A stretch of DNA of 31,214 bases from Caldithrix sp. GTDB lineage: Bacteria > KSB1 > UBA2214 > DYKH01. Of the stretch, positions 29,790 to 31,214 are shown piece by piece (position 1 is the stretch's first letter; each line of letters begins with the position of its first letter). The notes under the pieces are model-generated. The model worked only from the letters and a program-made list of their open reading frames with translations, did no database searches and was not told where the DNA came from. The stretch lies in contig DYKH01000034.1 of assembly GCA_020722685.1 (NCBI GenBank), forward strand, positions 2,829-34,042. The letters run 5' to 3'. The position numbers and the translations under genes are program-made.

Positions 29790-31214
29790 TCATGAGTTCG
29801 GCATCGGAATCTTGATGCCATGGTTTTGCGCAACTCTTTTCGCGGTCTGGTACCCTGCATCAGCGTGGCGGACCACACCCAGACCCGGATCGGTTGTTAG
29901 CACCCGTTCGAGGCGTTTCTCTCGTTCCTTGGTGCCGTCCGCCACAATGACCATTCCCGCGTGAATGGAGAGTCCCATGCCCACGCCGCCGCCGTGGTGC
30001 ACGGAAACCCAGCTTGCGCCACCAACAGCATTGATCAGCGCGTTGAGAATCGGCCAGTCGGCAATGGCGTCGCTACCGTCGCGCATCTTCTCCGTTTCTC
30101 GATTCGGTGACGCCACCGAGCCGGTGTCCAAATGGTCCCGGCCTATGACGATAGGCGCCTTGACCTCACCGGACTTGACCAGATCATTGAAAACCTTGCC
30201 CATCCTGGCGCGTTCACCGTAGCCCAGCCAGCAGATTCGCGCCGGCAGGCCTTGAAACTTGACTTGTTGCTGCGCCTTGGTGATCCAGCGTCGCAAAGAT
30301 TGATTTTCCGGGAAGGTTTTAAGAATCGCCTCATCGGTGGCATAAATATCTTCCGGCTCGCCGCTCAGCGCCACCCAGCGAAACGGCCCTTTACCTTCGC
30401 AAAAAAGCGGACGGATGAACTCACTGACAAAGCCAGGAATGTCAAAGGCATTGGTCAAGCCATTGGCCAGAGCTTCACCACGGATGTTGTTGCCATAGTC
30501 AAAAACTACGGCCCCGCTTTTCTGGAAATCGAGCAAGGCACGGACATGGGCGAGAATCGATTGTCTGGCCATTGCCACGTACTTGACGGGATTCTTGCTT
30601 CTCAGCTCCAAGGCCTCGGGATAAGGAATGCCGTGCGGCACATAGCCATTCAAGGTGTCATGGGCCGAGGTTTGATCGGTGACGATGTCGGGCTTGATTC
30701 CTCTTCTTACCAATTCGGGCAAGACCTCGGCCGCATTCGCCAAGAGCGCGACAGAAAGGGCTTTCTTTTCTTCCTTGGCTTCTAAAACCTTTGCCAGGGC
30801 CTCATCCAGATCGTCGGTCATCAGGTCCAAATAGCCGGTAGCCAAGCGGCGCTCGATACGCTGGCGATCAACCTCCACACCCAAGAAGGCTGCGCCATTC
30901 ATGGTAGCGGCTAATGGTTGCGCACCGCCCATGCCGCCAAGTCCGGCCGTGAGCAAGAACCGTCCGGCCAAGGAACCGCCGAAATACTTCTCCGCGCAGG
31001 CTGCAAACGTCTCGTAGGTGCCCTGCAAAATGCCCTGAGTGCCGATGTAAATCCAACTGCCGGCGGTCATCTGCCCGTACATGGTCAGCCCCAAGGCTTC
31101 CAAGCGCCGGAACTCATCCCAAGTCGCCCATTTGGGGACGAGCATGGCATTGGAGATTAACACCCTCGGCGCCTGCTCGTGCGTTTTAAATACTGCCACC
31201 GGCTTGCCGGATTG
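29790..31214 (-). CDS. hutU: Urocanate hydratase, N-terminus beyond window
   Basis: Converts urocanate to imidazolonepropionate with a tightly bound NAD+, the second step of histidine breakdown. The 474 visible residues begin in the [19 protein letters not shown] segment, so about 80 N-terminal residues lie past the right edge. Recognisable family blocks are the [20 protein letters not shown] segment, the glycine-rich [14 protein letters not shown] that binds NAD+, DQTSAHD, the active-site region [20 protein letters not shown], and [12 protein letters not shown] with the HHGGGVGMG block near the C-terminus. Nothing is missing in the part seen. It leads into hutI, in an order common for hut operons. 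The ammonia-lyase hutH may lie further right. Confidence 0.97.
   Translation of the reverse strand, partial: QSGKPVAVFKTHEQAPRVLISNAMLVPKWATWDEFRRLEALGLTMYGQMTAGSWIYIGTQGILQGTYETFAACAEKYFGGSLAGRFLLTAGLGGMGGAQPLAATMNGAAFLGVEVDRQRIERRLATGYLDLMTDDLDEALAKVLEAKEEKKALSVALLANAAEVLPELVRRGIKPDIVTDQTSAHDTLNGYVPHGIPYPEALELRSKNPVKYVAMARQSILAHVRALLDFQKSGAVVFDYGNNIRGEALANGLTNAFDIPGFVSEFIRPLFCEGKGPFRWVALSGEPEDIYATDEAILKTFPENQSLRRWITKAQQQVKFQGLPARICWLGYGERARMGKVFNDLVKSGEVKAPIVIGRDHLDTGSVASPNRETEKMRDGSDAIADWPILNALINAVGGASWVSVHHGGGVGMGLSIHAGMVIVADGTKEREKRLERVLTTDPGLGVVRHADAGYQTAKRVAQNHGIKIPMPNS

Overview
The window is a chromosomal stretch of a Gram-negative bacterium. The evidence is two predicted outer-membrane beta-barrel proteins with signal peptides and a degenerate EnvC-type murein hydrolase activator. 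A candidate phylum of the FCB type (KSB1/Calditrichota-like) would fit the gene mix: pyrophosphate-type phosphofructokinase, RicT next to holB, a YfhO-type membrane protein, PF09720-type antitoxins and DUF2442. That placement is inference only. Genes are dense, coding is bacterial, GTG and TTG starts are common, and I see no tRNA, rRNA, CRISPR array, insertion sequence or phage gene.

Region by region. (1) 1-1871, minus strand: an arsenic-response operon, arsR - arsM - small thioredoxin-like protein - ProC-like reductase (cut by the window edge), behind a well-formed promoter that overlaps two palindromes. (2) 1939-6018, minus strand: a cyclic-nucleotide-binding-fold protein, an AI-2E-family-like membrane protein, prephenate dehydratase and PPi-type phosphofructokinase, with one intrinsic terminator inside the group and one at its end. 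(3) 6191-17136, plus strand: a housekeeping row of EnvC-like protein, DNA polymerase III delta', RicT, MetRS, TatD, RsmA, RecO and GlyRS. Dead accessory genes are wedged in at two places. One is a coiled-coil/membrane protein gene with two in-frame stops (7417-7722). The other is a decayed toxin-antitoxin pair (12985-13502) bracketed by a direct duplication of the 3' end of tatD. (4) 17286-23681: two beta-barrel proteins, an exported aldo/keto reductase, a membrane-anchored protein of unknown function, a GNAT acetyltransferase, gene-poor gaps and a 123-bp palindromic repeat. (5) 23885-27712, plus strand: a large YfhO-like membrane protein followed by an orphan sensor histidine kinase. (6) 27760-31214, minus strand: a histidine-utilisation cluster (hutU partial, hutI) ending in a small membrane protein.

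Most genes are ordinary. The parts worth a second look are the compact arsR promoter/operator with its unusual arsM-thioredoxin-ProC gene set, the toxin-antitoxin graveyard with the tatD tail duplication, the leader at 19101-19340 (promoter, 12-codon reading frame overlapping an intrinsic terminator, then a beta-barrel gene), the dispersed-repeat-like palindrome at 23559-23681, and the EnvC-like protein that has lost metal and catalytic residues. I did not find convincing evidence of a wholly new multi-gene system.
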